Notes: a model not told the origin generated them from the sequence alone. A DNA stretch of 41,644 nt from Candidatus Bipolaricaulota bacterium (GCA_018334915.1 JAGXLB010000006.1:1-41644); one strand, 5' to 3'; numbered from the stretch's first letter, positions 1 through 9,502 are shown. Program-made: numbers and translations.

Positions 1-21
1 AGTCGAAAAATAGTAGTATCT

Positions 22-447
22 TTAAACGTCGACCACGAACCTGCACCGCCAGCCGTCCTCAGCCTGATTTATCTCCAGCCCCTGATAGGTAACTGCTTTT
101 ACCTCCGTGCCCAGTTCGTGTTTCTCCGGGTCAATATTTTCTCCCCTTGCGACGGCTTCCAGCCCGTAGCCCGAATTGGATTCATTAATATCCAATTTAG
201 AAAATTCCCGGTATACCTGCCCTCTCAGGTTGCTCAGGGATAACAATTCACTTAACCATTCGTATATAAGATTTTCCAGATTGGATTCGATCAGTTCCAG
301 TTCAAGAGATTCCTTCGCCTGAATCTCCTCTATATCTACCATCAGGCTAAAAATTGATTTTCCTGCCTCGCTAAATAACCCTTCCAGACTGCCGCTTTTT
401 ACTTCCAGGCCGATATCGGCCCCGTGGTCCAGATATCGATAACTCAA
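22..447 (-). CDS. Archease, RtcB RNA ligase cofactor (DUF101)
   Basis: Archease speeds guanylylation and turnover of the RNA ligase RtcB in tRNA splicing and RNA repair. The 141-residue protein has the family length and the typical N-terminus with an acidic metal-binding motif (YRYLDHGADIGLEV, residues 4-17). It also has the family's C-terminal pattern (VKAVTYQGLEI and a closing VVDV). The start is TTG at 447-445; it overlaps the stop of the upstream thpR gene by four bases, so translation is probably coupled. No rtcB is visible; it could lie beyond the left edge or elsewhere. The family call rests on motif recognition and is fairly secure; the RtcB partnership is family knowledge. Confidence 0.88.
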   Translation of the reverse strand: MSYRYLDHGADIGLEVKSGSLEGLFSEAGKSIFSLMVDIEEIQAKESLELELIESNLENLIYEWLSELLSLSNLRGQVYREFSKLDINESNSGYGLEAVARGENIDPEKHELGTEVKAVTYQGLEINQAEDGWRCRFVVDV

Positions 448-1013
448 CTGGACTTCCCGAGGTCAAGTCGGGATACCGGATCGTACTCCGGCCCATGGGA
501 CTTTAAAGTACTTTCCATCAGGGTCAGCTGGTCGACTGAAACTGTCCAGTTATCTTCTAACTCGTAACTCTTTAATTTGCTCCCCATTTGTTCTATTTTT
601 GCCTCGTTTTCGTCCTTAGTCCGACCGAGTGTTACGTGAGGCACGTAATCCCGGTTTTCCTTTTCGAATCCAAGGTTTTCCATTCTCGACTCCAGGTTCT
701 CCTGGAGCTGAAATATCTCCCCGGGAGGAGAATTAGAGCCAAGCCATATTACTTTGGGGAACCCCGGGTTGGGAAACCCGCTTAGCTTATCGATAGTCAT
801 CTCGAAAGGATTAATTTTAGCGGCAGACTTTTCCGCCTGTTGTTTAATTCCGGGTATTTCTTTTTTATTAACATCCCCGAGAAACTTTAGAGTTACGTGT
901 AGGTTGTCCTGGGATACCCACTTTACGTAGGCAGGACTGTCTATTGAGTGAGGAATGTCACTAATTTCTCTCTTTACGGCCTCTGTGAGTTCGAGGCAAA
1001 AGAAAGTACGCAT
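444..1013 (-). CDS. thpR: RNA 2',3'-cyclic phosphodiesterase (2'-5' RNA ligase family)
   Basis: ThpR-family 2H phosphoesterases open 2',3'-cyclic phosphates on RNA ends and can make or break 2'-5' linkages. The 189-residue protein has both signature H-x-T motifs, HVTLKFLGD near residue 40 and HVTLGRTKDE near residue 127, and begins with the typical MRTFFCLEL strand. The ATG at 1013 is preceded by a modest GGTGAT ribosome site. It lies downstream of the SRP RNA and immediately upstream of archease with a four-base overlap. The two thus form an RNA-end-processing pair. Length and motif spacing match the family; I see nothing missing. Confidence 0.93.
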   Translation of the reverse strand: MRTFFCLELTEAVKREISDIPHSIDSPAYVKWVSQDNLHVTLKFLGDVNKKEIPGIKQQAEKSAAKINPFEMTIDKLSGFPNPGFPKVIWLGSNSPPGEIFQLQENLESRMENLGFEKENRDYVPHVTLGRTKDENEAKIEQMGSKLKSYELEDNWTVSVDQLTLMESTLKSHGPEYDPVSRLDLGKSS

Positions 1014-1100
1014 GGAATCACCAGTCCTTTTTGAGGGCTAAAGGCCTGTATAATAAAAAACAAAAACCAAATATAGCGAGCGGATTTCTAAGTCATTAAA

Positions 1101-1365
1101 CCCATGCAGCCTGCCTCGAAATCGGTTACCTGGCGTTACTTGAGCAGTTAGCTCGGGCCAAGCTATCCCCTGACACCCACAGAGGTCTACTTACCGCTGC
1201 TCCCTTCCGGGCCTGACGGGGTTTGTAAACTTGTGCCGCAGAGGACTCAGCCGTCGACACCACTTACTCAAGGCGGTCCCAAGTAACCAATCCCTCAACA
1301 GGCTTATCGGCTCCTCTATAGCGGTCTGAGGATAACGGGGACCGCTAACCCCCACCTAGCATGGG
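1101..1365 (-). ncRNA. ffs: Signal recognition particle RNA, large bacterial type with Alu domain
   Basis: This is the roughly 265-nt SRP RNA scaffold that binds Ffh and targets membrane proteins through FtsY. The conserved apical loop (CAGGCCCGGAAGGGAGCAGC, minus strand) lies at about 1190-1220. The terminal helix is visible as CCCATGC at 1359-1365 pairing perfectly with GCATGGG at 1101-1107. The Alu part is recognisable from its close match in layout to Bacillus scRNA: GTGGTGTCGACG, GAGTAAGTGG and GAGCTAACTGCTCAAGTAACGCC. The 5' end falls two bases after the CCA of tRNA-Ser. A T-rich tract on the minus strand at 1051-1070 follows, but I see no strong terminator hairpin. The FtsY receptor is encoded at 27595-28506. 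Confidence 0.97.
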
Positions 1366-1367
1366 AG

Positions 1368-1455
1368 TGGCGGAGGGGGTGGGATTTGAACCCACGGAAC
1401 CTCTCGGTTCACCGGTACTCCAGACCGGCGGTTTTGGCCGCTCGCCCACCCCTCC
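1368..1455 (-). tRNA. tRNA-Ser (anticodon GGA)
   Basis: The 88-nt gene folds as a class II tRNA. The acceptor GGAGGGG pairs with CCCCTCC. The anticodon stem CCGGT/ACCGG carries the loop CTGGAGT, giving anticodon GGA, which reads UCC and UCU serine codons. A long variable arm (AACC-GAGA-GGTT) is expected for Ser, and the T arm is GTGGG-TTCAAAT-CCCAC. The discriminator G and the CCA end are genomically encoded. It directly precedes the SRP RNA with only two bases between, so the two are almost certainly cotranscribed and separated by tRNA 3' processing. Confidence 0.97.
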
Positions 1456-1469
1456 ATAACAATCAATAA

Positions 1470-1498
1470 AGGGTAAGCACAAAAGCTTTTCCTTTCAA
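1470..1498 (-). promoter_or_regulatory. Probable promoter of tRNA-Ser/SRP RNA
   Basis: On the minus strand TTGAAA (1493-1498) is separated by 17 bases from TACCCT (1470-1475). The tRNA 5' end follows 14 bases after the -10 box. The -35 is good and the -10 is poor (three of six matches), so this is a moderate call. Between this point and the topA stop at 1721 I see nothing else convincing. Confidence 0.5.
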
Positions 1499-1720
1499 AT
1501 TTAGAGGAAGAGGAACTCTTTCTATTCACAAATCTTTCACCGTTGCCGTACCTAGTTGTTTATCCCTTATTGTCCGGACCCACTTACCTGGCTGCCGGAT
1601 TACTTCTGCTGCTAAGTTTTAGAGGTTAAATCAGGTATGCAGGGAAGGGCCCGATAGATAAAGTGAGCCCTGTTTTTGGTGAATCTCTCGCATAGTGGCG
1701 AAAGAACTAAGATTGTCTTT

Positions 1721-4000
1721 TTAATTGGCGTCTTCCTCGTGGTTACAGCTTTTGTTGGTACAAACCAGTTTATCGTCCGATTTTACCAGAACCCCTGATT
1801 CACAGGCGGGGCATTGTTTTATCGGTTTGTCGTTCGTAGTGTATTTGCAGTCCGGGTAATTGCTACATCCGTAAAACGTCTGCTTTCTTTTACGGGAATA
1901 CCGTTCCAGTAACTCGCCTCCGTCGCAGTTTGGACATTCTACTCCGGTGGAGACTGATGCCGTCTCGTCGCAGTCAGGATTTGTACAGGCATAAAAACGA
2001 CCGTATTTTCCGTGCTTTATTTCCATGGCCGATCCACATTTCGGACATTCCTTTTCTCCCAGTTCCTTCTCTTCTGCCTTCTTCTTCTCCAGTTCATCGG
2101 CTATCAAAACCTTCCCGTCCCTGAAGGTGAAGGATATGTCCGAAGGAAGACTAATCTTTTCTTCACACTCAGGCCAGGATGAGCAGGAAAGATAAGGAGA
2201 ACCTTTCCAGTATCGAATGTTCATGTGTCCATCACAGCTGGAACATTCTACATCAGTTGGGATCTGAAAGCTATTTTCGTTCGATTCCAGAGAGTCCTCC
2301 ACCCTGTTCAGTTCTTTCTTTAACGGAGCATAAAATTTTGCCAGAGTCTTTTCCTTGGAATTTTCCCCGTCTTTTATCTCATCCAGCGCTTTTTCCATCT
2401 TGGCTGTAAGGTCAGGTTCGACGATCTCCGGAAAGTACTCCTCGAGAAATTCCACGGCCACGTAACCCAGCAAAGTAGGAACAAAAGAACTGTTTCGTTT
2501 TACTATGTAATCCCGCTTCTGAATCGTAGAAATAATACTGGCGTAAGTGCTGGGCCTCCCTATTCCCTGTTTCTCCAGCTTTTTAATCAATCCGGCTTCC
2601 GTATATCTACCTGGAGGTTTAGTAAAGTTCTGGCTGAGATCGACCTTTTTAAGGTTTAATCGATCCCCGACCTGAAGGTCATCCGGTAGAGTAACGTCCT
2701 GATCCTTGAGTGGTTTTAGTTTGAGCACTTTTAAGAAACCGTCAAAAACGAGAGTACTGCCCGAGGTCTTGAACTGGAAACCGTTTGCCTTAACAGTTAT
2801 CTTTCGTCGCCTGTACCTGGCTTCACTCATCTGCGTCGCGACGAACCGATCCCAGATAAGCTTATATAGTTTATACTGATCCGAAGATAGATGTTTTTTG
2901 ATTTTTTTCGGGCGGCGGCGAACGTCGGTCGGTCTGATTGCTTCGTGAGCATCCTGTGCCGCACTGCTCTTCTGATAATATCTCGTCTTCTCGGATAGAT
3001 AGTCGGACCCCAATTCTTTATTTATGAACTTTCTTAACTCATTATTTGCTTCTTTTGCAACCCGGGTCGAATCCGTTCTCATGTAAGTGATCAGACCCTC
3101 CACCCCTTTGTCCAGTTCTACTCCCTCATAAAGTGTCTGGGCGATGCTCATCGTCTTACTGGGGGTAAAGGACAGAACCGACGAAGCTGCTCGCTGCATG
3201 GTGGAAGTAATGAATGGTGGCAGGGGAGACCGCTTGTTCTGTTTGTCCTTTAAGTTGGAAACTTCAAATCTAGCCTCGGTCAATTTTTTCTTTACTTCGT
3301 TTGCCTGTTCCTCGCTCCCTATATCGGGTTTTTCCCCGCGGATTTTTTTCAAGTTCATCTGAAACTCGTCGGACTTCTTTTCTTTGTAAAGATCTACTGC
3401 GACTTTCCAGTACTCTTCAGGATCGAATTTCTCACGTTCTTCTTCCCGTTCCACTATATATCTCAGAGCAACGGATTGGACGCGCCCCGCGCTTAATCCC
3501 TCGAATCTGCTTCCCGAGACAGTTTTTGAGAGGAGCGGGCTAATCAAATAACCGACCAGCCGATCCAGTATCCGTCTTGCTCTCTGAGCGTCGACCTTTT
3601 TAAGGTCGATGTCCGTGGGATTATCCAGCGCCTTTTCTATGCTATTTTTCGTAATTTCGTTGAAGATAATCCGCTTAAACTTACCGGTTTCTTTCCCTCC
3701 ATTTCCGTTTTGACTGAGGAGCTCGTACAGATCAAAGGCAATAGCTTCACCCTCTCTGTCGTTATCGGTGGCGAGGAAAACGTTACTTTTGTCCTTTGAA
3801 GCCTTCTTTAACTTTTTTACAAGTTTCTTCTGGTTTATGACCAGATTTGGTTGAAATCCCTTTTCGATTTCTACTCCTAACTCCTTTTTAGGTAGATCCC
3901 TGACGTGTCCTTTTGATGAGCGGACCTCGAATTTAGAGCCCAGGTATCTATTTATAGTATTTGCTTTTGTCGGAGATTCTACAATAACTAAGTTATCCAT
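1721..4000 (-). CDS. topA: DNA topoisomerase I (type IA)
   Basis: TopA relaxes negative supercoils by transient cleavage of one strand. The 759-residue protein starts with the Toprim domain (LVIVESPTKA; acidic triad in TDNDREGEA near residues 78-86). The catalytic tyrosine is in GLITYMRTDSTR near residue 306. The C-terminus, from about residue 620, carries four Cys4 zinc ribbons (CSSC, CPKC, CPNC and CPAC pairs), more than the three of E. coli. The reading frame is open upstream to 4093. The ATG at 4000 is preferred because it follows AGAGGTGG and begins the conserved sequence. A strong promoter also lies inside the would-be extension. Confidence 0.97.
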   Translation of the reverse strand: MDNLVIVESPTKANTINRYLGSKFEVRSSKGHVRDLPKKELGVEIEKGFQPNLVINQKKLVKKLKKASKDKSNVFLATDNDREGEAIAFDLYELLSQNGNGGKETGKFKRIIFNEITKNSIEKALDNPTDIDLKKVDAQRARRILDRLVGYLISPLLSKTVSGSRFEGLSAGRVQSVALRYIVEREEEREKFDPEEYWKVAVDLYKEKKSDEFQMNLKKIRGEKPDIGSEEQANEVKKKLTEARFEVSNLKDKQNKRSPLPPFITSTMQRAASSVLSFTPSKTMSIAQTLYEGVELDKGVEGLITYMRTDSTRVAKEANNELRKFINKELGSDYLSEKTRYYQKSSAAQDAHEAIRPTDVRRRPKKIKKHLSSDQYKLYKLIWDRFVATQMSEARYRRRKITVKANGFQFKTSGSTLVFDGFLKVLKLKPLKDQDVTLPDDLQVGDRLNLKKVDLSQNFTKPPGRYTEAGLIKKLEKQGIGRPSTYASIISTIQKRDYIVKRNSSFVPTLLGYVAVEFLEEYFPEIVEPDLTAKMEKALDEIKDGENSKEKTLAKFYAPLKKELNRVEDSLESNENSFQIPTDVECSSCDGHMNIRYWKGSPYLSCSSWPECEEKISLPSDISFTFRDGKVLIADELEKKKAEEKELGEKECPKCGSAMEIKHGKYGRFYACTNPDCDETASVSTGVECPNCDGGELLERYSRKRKQTFYGCSNYPDCKYTTNDKPIKQCPACESGVLVKSDDKLVCTNKSCNHEEDAN

Positions 4001-4024
4001 CTTTCCACCTCTGGAACGAAGGAA

Positions 4025-4053
4025 ATTATATTTTGCCCCCTGACGCTTATCAA
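4025..4053 (-). promoter_or_regulatory. topA promoter
   Basis: TTGATA (4048-4053) is followed after exactly 17 bases by a perfect TATAAT (4025-4030) on the minus strand. Transcription would begin near 4018, giving a short leader that holds the AGAGGTGG ribosome site of topA. This settles the topA start at 4000 rather than further upstream. Confidence 0.85.
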
Positions 4054-4376
4054 CCGGCAGTTGGGGTTTACTTAATTCTTTTACCGTAACCACTTTTAAT
4101 TGCTTTGTACTTACACTGTCCCTTGTTATTTCATGCCTGCCGGGAATTTACACCACTTTAAAGTTTTTAGTTAATAAGTGTCCGGGTAAGCGGGGCCTTA
4201 TTGGATAAATGAGGTGATGCTCAGGAATTATGCCTCCCTCCTTATAAAAGTGAAAAGATTGATATAGAAATTTGGGGGTTTTGTACTGGTAAAGATTTGA
4301 TGGTGCACCCAGTTCCTTGTTAACTGAGATTAATTTTTTCTTTATCTCGGCCTAAGCAAAAACTTAAACTGGTTTA
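4054..4376. other. Gene-free stretch between divergent topA and the lamin-tail gene
   Basis: No gene or known RNA was recognised here. It is AT-rich. It contains a 7-bp stem (CTGAGAT/ATCTCGG, 4324-4350 approximately) with a T-rich loop and a weak AATAAG/CTTATT inverted pair near 4170-4195. Neither is followed by a T-tract. Promoters for the two flanking genes sit at its ends. Confidence 0.6.
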
Positions 4377-4405
4377 TAGACAGCCTGTTTGAGTCACTTT
4401 ATAAT
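4377..4405 (+). promoter_or_regulatory. Promoter of the lamin-tail-domain gene
   Basis: TAGACA (4377-4382), a 17-base spacer and a perfect TATAAT (4400-4405) form a near-consensus sigma-70 promoter. The predicted start near 4412 leaves an AT-rich leader of about 74 bases before the GAGGTG ribosome site of the gene at 4486. Confidence 0.85.
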
Positions 4406-4485
4406 AGTAAATAAGTTTATTCAATACTAATAATTAGTGACAAATTTAAAATTTTAACCCAAATAAAGTAAATTGAGGTGAAAAA

Positions 4486-5079
4486 ATGAAAGTTTCCATT
4501 CTAAAGCGACTTTTCGTTCTGGCATTACTCGTAGGTCTGGTAGGTGTGGCGGGTCTGGCAAATACCGGTACTTCGGTAATGGTAAGCGAAGTGGCCTGGT
4601 CCGGAACGCCGGCTAGCTGGGCGGATGAGTGGATAGAATTGAGAAACGGTACCGATAAAACAATTGATCTGACCGGGTGGACCCTTTCCTGGGACGGCGC
4701 GACTGTTCATCTCGGGCGGGAAAAAGGGGATACAATCACGGTGGTAAATAAGACTATTGAGCCCGGGGAGGCGTTTCTTCTAGAACGTTCGGATGACGAC
4801 ACAGTTTCTTCGGTCTCGGCTGATGTTATTTATAAGGGTTCTCTATCAAATTCAGGTGAAAAACTGGTCCTGAAAAATTCCAGTGGACAGGAAGTCCAGG
4901 TGGTTGACGGTAGCGAAGACTGGATTGCCGGGACTTCCTCCAGTGGCGACCCTGGTTACGCCTCTATGGAAATGGTTGACGGTCAATGGAAAACTCATAA
5001 AAATAAAGGTAACCAGAAAGACGTAGAGGGAAATAGGATTTACGGTACTCCCGGATTATTGCCTGATTCTGCTGAATGA
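4486..5079 (+). CDS. Secreted lamin-tail-domain protein
   Basis: The 197-residue protein has an N-terminal signal peptide (basic MKVSILKRLF, then a hydrophobic stretch to about residue 25). The rest is a single lamin tail domain, an Ig-like beta sandwich. Diagnostic features are VMVSEVAWSG near residue 31, DEWIELRN near 48 and a D-L-T-G-W motif near 62. LVLKNSSGQEV and the SMEM-type strand follow later. In bacteria such domains occur in exported or surface proteins, often beside nucleases or proteases, but no enzyme domain is present here, so I give no molecular function. GAGGTG sits six bases before the ATG. The gene is a single transcription unit converging on the sigma factor gene. Confidence 0.85.
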   Translation: MKVSILKRLFVLALLVGLVGVAGLANTGTSVMVSEVAWSGTPASWADEWIELRNGTDKTIDLTGWTLSWDGATVHLGREKGDTITVVNKTIEPGEAFLLERSDDDTVSSVSADVIYKGSLSNSGEKLVLKNSSGQEVQVVDGSEDWIAGTSSSGDPGYASMEMVDGQWKTHKNKGNQKDVEGNRIYGTPGLLPDSAE

Positions 5080-5121
5080 TCCTATACAGAAACTAAAAAG
5101 ACGGGGGTCTGGCTGGGTAGT

Positions 5122-5991
5122 CTAGGTGATCTGATAAGTCTCTAAATAAGCACGGAGCTGATCTTTAACCTCCGGGTTTTTTAGCTTATTGATTGCTTGC
5201 TTTTGGATCTGCCTTACTCTTTCTCTACTGATGCCGAAAACCTTGCCGACCTCGTTCAACGTTCTTGGATGATAGTCCTCTAGACCGTACCTGAGCTGGA
5301 CCACCCGTCTTTCCCTATCCGTTAATACCTCGTGAAGAAGCTCTTTAAGTTGATCTTTAAGAAGTGTCTCCAAGGATTCCTCTTCCGGGCTGGGAAGGTT
5401 GTTGTCGGGCATAATATCCCCGAGTACGTTGGACTCCCTCCCCTCATCGTTTAGGGGTTTGTCAAGTGAAGTCGTGCGCTGGGCAGTTTTCTTAGCGTGA
5501 CGAACTTTCTCAGGAGAAACGTCTAGTTCATCGGCCAGATCTTCTGCTCCCGGCTCTTCTCCATGCTCCTGAATGTACTCCCTCTCGATTTTGTTAATTT
5601 CCCTAATCAGTTCGCTCATGTGGGCCGGAACTCTGATCGTTCTCGACCTGTTGGTAATTGCCCTGAGTATAGCCTGGCGGATCCACCAGGTAGCGTAAGT
5701 GCTGAATTTGTAACCCTTACGCCAGTCGAACTTTTCTACGGCCTTCATGAGTCCCACGTTCCCTTCCTGAATTAAATCGAGAAAAGAAAGACCAAAGTTC
5801 CTGTACTTTTTGGCTATACTTATTACTAATCTAAGATTGGCCACCGCCAGTTCTTCTTTCGCCTCCTCATCGCCTTCTTCAATTCTTTGGGCAAGCTGGA
5901 CCTCCTCTTCTCTCGTTAGCAGAGGCCGTTCTCCGATCTCATCAAAATAAGCTTTGACCGGATTCTTTTTGCTATTAATCTGGTTGGGCAT
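5122..5991 (-). CDS. RNA polymerase sigma factor, RpoD/SigA family
   Basis: The 289-residue protein has region 1.2 ([19 protein letters not shown]) and region 2 ([19 protein letters not shown] and [14 protein letters not shown], for core binding and -10 melting). It also has region 3 and a region 4 helix-turn-helix ([14 protein letters not shown]) for the -35 element. There is no region 1.1, so it is shorter than a typical primary sigma. It could be the principal sigma of a lineage lacking 1.1, or a group 2 factor. Region 2.4/4.2 residues look standard, consistent with the TTGACA/TATAAT-like promoters throughout the window. A GGGGGG ribosome site precedes the ATG at 5991. It has a long leader of about 210 bases. 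Confidence 0.95.
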   Translation of the reverse strand: MPNQINSKKNPVKAYFDEIGERPLLTREEEVQLAQRIEEGDEEAKEELAVANLRLVISIAKKYRNFGLSFLDLIQEGNVGLMKAVEKFDWRKGYKFSTYATWWIRQAILRAITNRSRTIRVPAHMSELIREINKIEREYIQEHGEEPGAEDLADELDVSPEKVRHAKKTAQRTTSLDKPLNDEGRESNVLGDIMPDNNLPSPEEESLETLLKDQLKELLHEVLTDRERRVVQLRYGLEDYHPRTLNEVGKVFGISRERVRQIQKQAINKLKNPEVKDQLRAYLETYQIT

Positions 5992-6210
5992 GTGTCCCCC
6001 CTTTCTTTGAAGTAAGGTTTTTCAATAATTTGAACTAAGATTTATCATTAAGACGTGGTGTCCCGCTGGATGCAGGTATAGGTACAGGTCAACCAAAGAA
6101 CCCGTTATTGGCGAAAGTAATCTGGAGCTATAGAAAATACTCCTAAGGTCTTTCTGGAAAAGCCCCGTAAAAAAACCTTCAAATTTGAAAAGAGAATCGA
6201 TCATAAAGGA

Positions 6211-6238
6211 ATTATATCGGCCCGATTCCCTTTTTCAA
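6211..6238 (-). promoter_or_regulatory. Promoter upstream of the sigma factor gene
   Basis: TTGAAA (6233-6238) and a perfect TATAAT (6211-6216) are spaced by 16 bases on the minus strand. Transcription should start near 6204, 213 bases before the sigma factor ATG. No known riboswitch was recognised in that leader. A 60-codon ATG frame begins exactly at the predicted start (6204-6022). Confidence 0.8.
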
Positions 6239-6268
6239 ATAAAATTGCAAGAAATACTAACGAATACT

Positions 6269-7195
6269 TTACTCGAAAATATCTTTAATCGCGGAGATAT
6301 TCTCCCGGGCAAACTCTCTTCCGATTGAGACTGCCTTGTCGACTTCGTTGAAATCAAGCCAGTTTAACTGGTTTACCGGCGGGTTAAGGGTTAATAGCCG
6401 ACCGTCGAGCTCATCCTTAACAATGGAAGTTTTCAATCTTAAAATTTCATTTTTTCTTATTTCGCTAGATCTGTAAAATAATGAAAGGGGATTCTGATTC
6501 GGATTCGGTTCGAGTGACTTGCTTACGTCTACTGCTACCATGGACCCGGCACCCATCTTTAAAGCAGGTAAAACTGGAACGGTATCGACAATTCCTCCGT
6601 CGATCAGCTGGTACCCATTAAGTTTTACGGGTGGGATGAAACCGGGTATGGCTGAACTGGCAGCCGTGGCCCGGTAAACTTTTCCTTCTCTGATCAGTAT
6701 TTCTCTTCCATTGCACAGGTCAGTTGCCACTGCGGCATAACTAATCGGGAGTTCCGCTATGCTGGAGTTCTTCGTCATAAGCTTGAAAAATGTAAACAAA
6801 CGGGCCAACTTAACTGGCGGTTTCTTCGACTCCTTTTCTAACCTTTTTCTAATCCCTATCTCCTTCACCAGGGATTTACCTATTGCTTTTTCGAGTTCCC
6901 TTCTACTCTGACGGGAAATTTTCAGGATCCGGTTTACGTCCAAACGGTTGAGAACTTTAATCATTCCGTCGAGATTTGCCCTGTTTGCTACAGCGGCCCC
7001 GATAACCGAACCCATGCTGGTTCCAACCACCATGTCCGGCTCAAGTCCTGAGTCAAGTAGCACCTGAACAATCCCCAAATGGACGTAGCCCCTTGCCCCT
7101 CCTCCCCCTAGGACGAGAGCTATCTGGTCGGGGTTCGGGCGACAATCCTGATGGGGTCCGATGGTTGAAAAGTGAGCCTCGTGTTTCGTGTTGAT
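6269..7195 (-). CDS. Patatin-like phospholipase (RssA type), probable AUC start
   Basis: This is a cytosolic Ser/Asp-dyad lipid acyl hydrolase. The oxyanion motif GGGGARG lies just upstream of the first conventional start codon (TTG at 7078) and in the same frame. That TTG therefore cannot be the start. The nucleophile motif GTSMG and the catalytic DGG (LIDGGIVDTVPV) follow in order. The frame is open back to a TAA at 7301-7303 but contains no ATG or GTG, and no TTG before 7078. The best initiation signal is GGAGG at 7202-7206, six bases before an in-frame ATC at 7195-7193, giving 308 residues. A sequence error or frameshift is the alternative. TATAAT at 7308-7313 may be its -10 box. Confidence 0.85.
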   Translation of the reverse strand: MNTKHEAHFSTIGPHQDCRPNPDQIALVLGGGGARGYVHLGIVQVLLDSGLEPDMVVGTSMGSVIGAAVANRANLDGMIKVLNRLDVNRILKISRQSRRELEKAIGKSLVKEIGIRKRLEKESKKPPVKLARLFTFFKLMTKNSSIAELPISYAAVATDLCNGREILIREGKVYRATAASSAIPGFIPPVKLNGYQLIDGGIVDTVPVLPALKMGAGSMVAVDVSKSLEPNPNQNPLSLFYRSSEIRKNEILRLKTSIVKDELDGRLLTLNPPVNQLNWLDFNEVDKAVSIGREFARENISAIKDIFE

Positions 7196-7331
7196 ACTTA
7201 ACCTCCATAACTTTCTACTAATGATACTGTATGTGCGTCCGGGTTTCTGGGTCTGGTTTCCTCTTGACTCGAGGTAACTGTTCGGCCTGGATGAATAACC
7301 TTAAAATATTATAGGAAGATAAGTTCCCCGG

Positions 7332-7372
7332 AAAATAAAAAACCCGCAACGAGCTGGACGCTCGCTGCGGGT
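7332..7372 (-). terminator. Rho-independent terminator of groESL
   Basis: On the minus strand the stem ACCCGCA-G-CGAGC / GCTCG-T-TGCGGGT has a five-base loop and one mismatch (7342-7372). It is followed directly by TTTTTTATTTT (7332-7342). It lies 30 bases after the groEL stop codon. Confidence 0.95.
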
Positions 7373-7402
7373 ATTAAGTTTTCTTTATTTAAGAATTCGG
7401 TG

Positions 7403-9088
<1,686 letters not shown>

Positions 9089-9110
9089 TTATTAACCTCC
9101 TAAGTTATAG

Positions 9111-9392
9111 TTATTCGATCTTGGCTAGTATGTCTTTATTCTTGATAATCTTCATTTCTTGGTCGTCAACTTCAATTTCCGTGCCCGAAAAGCTCGAAAG
9201 GATAACTTCGTCCCCAACTTTGACCTCGATATTTTCGTCCGTCCCTATTTCCAAAACCTCGGCCCTGATGTAATTATCATCAGACTTCGCACTATCGGGA
9301 AGTACTATTCCTCCTTCCGTAACTTCTTCCTCTTCCTCGGGTTCCTCAACTTCGCTAACCAATACTCTTCGTCCTAATGGTTTGATGTCCAT
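9111..9392 (-). CDS. groES: Co-chaperonin GroES (HSP10)
   Basis: GroES caps GroEL and encloses the folding chamber. The 93-residue protein has the family length and the typical opening MDIKPLGRRVLV. It has a mobile-loop segment around residues 17-35, unusually acidic here with runs of Glu. The roof region GDEVILSSFSGTEIE and the closing ILAKIE strand also fit. AGAGGAGG precedes the ATG at 9392. It is the first gene of the groES-groEL operon; the CIRCE operator and promoter lie directly upstream. Confidence 0.97.
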   Translation of the reverse strand: MDIKPLGRRVLVSEVEEPEEEEEVTEGGIVLPDSAKSDDNYIRAEVLEIGTDENIEVKVGDEVILSSFSGTEIEVDDQEMKIIKNKDILAKIE

Positions 9393-9437
9393 ATATACCT
9401 CCTCTGTTTCTTTGTTGATTAGATTTTGCTTAACTAA

Positions 9438-9464
9438 TTAGCACTCTTGTATGCTGACTGCTAA
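9438..9464 (-). promoter_or_regulatory. CIRCE operator (HrcA binding site)
   Basis: TTAGCACTC-N9-GACTGCTAA matches the CIRCE inverted repeat (TTAGCACTC-N9-GAGTGCTAA) with one mismatch in the second arm; the symmetry extends by two A/T pairs outward. It begins ten bases downstream of the groES -10 box, so bound HrcA would block initiation. hrcA itself is not in this window. Confidence 0.93.
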
Positions 9465-9473
9465 TTCAGCAAA

Positions 9474-9502
9474 AGTTTACCCAATACCCCCGGGTTAGTC
9501 AA
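9474..9502 (-). promoter_or_regulatory. groESL promoter
   Basis: TTGACT (9497-9502), a 17-base spacer and TAAACT (9474-9479) on the minus strand form a vegetative promoter immediately before CIRCE. This arrangement indicates heat-shock control by repression rather than by an alternative sigma factor. Confidence 0.88.

Noticed and set aside
1646-1677. AGGGC/GCCCT hairpin followed by GTTTTT on the + strand
   Set aside because: Terminator-like, but only five pairs with a 16-base loop and no + strand gene upstream.
4001-4094. 31-residue N-terminal extension of topA
   Set aside because: The extension overlaps a consensus promoter, and similarity plus the ribosome site begin at 4000.
4217-4267. 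16-codon ATG frame after AGGTG in the topA upstream gap
   Set aside because: Ribosome site touches the ATG with no spacer, and the product resembles nothing; likely chance.
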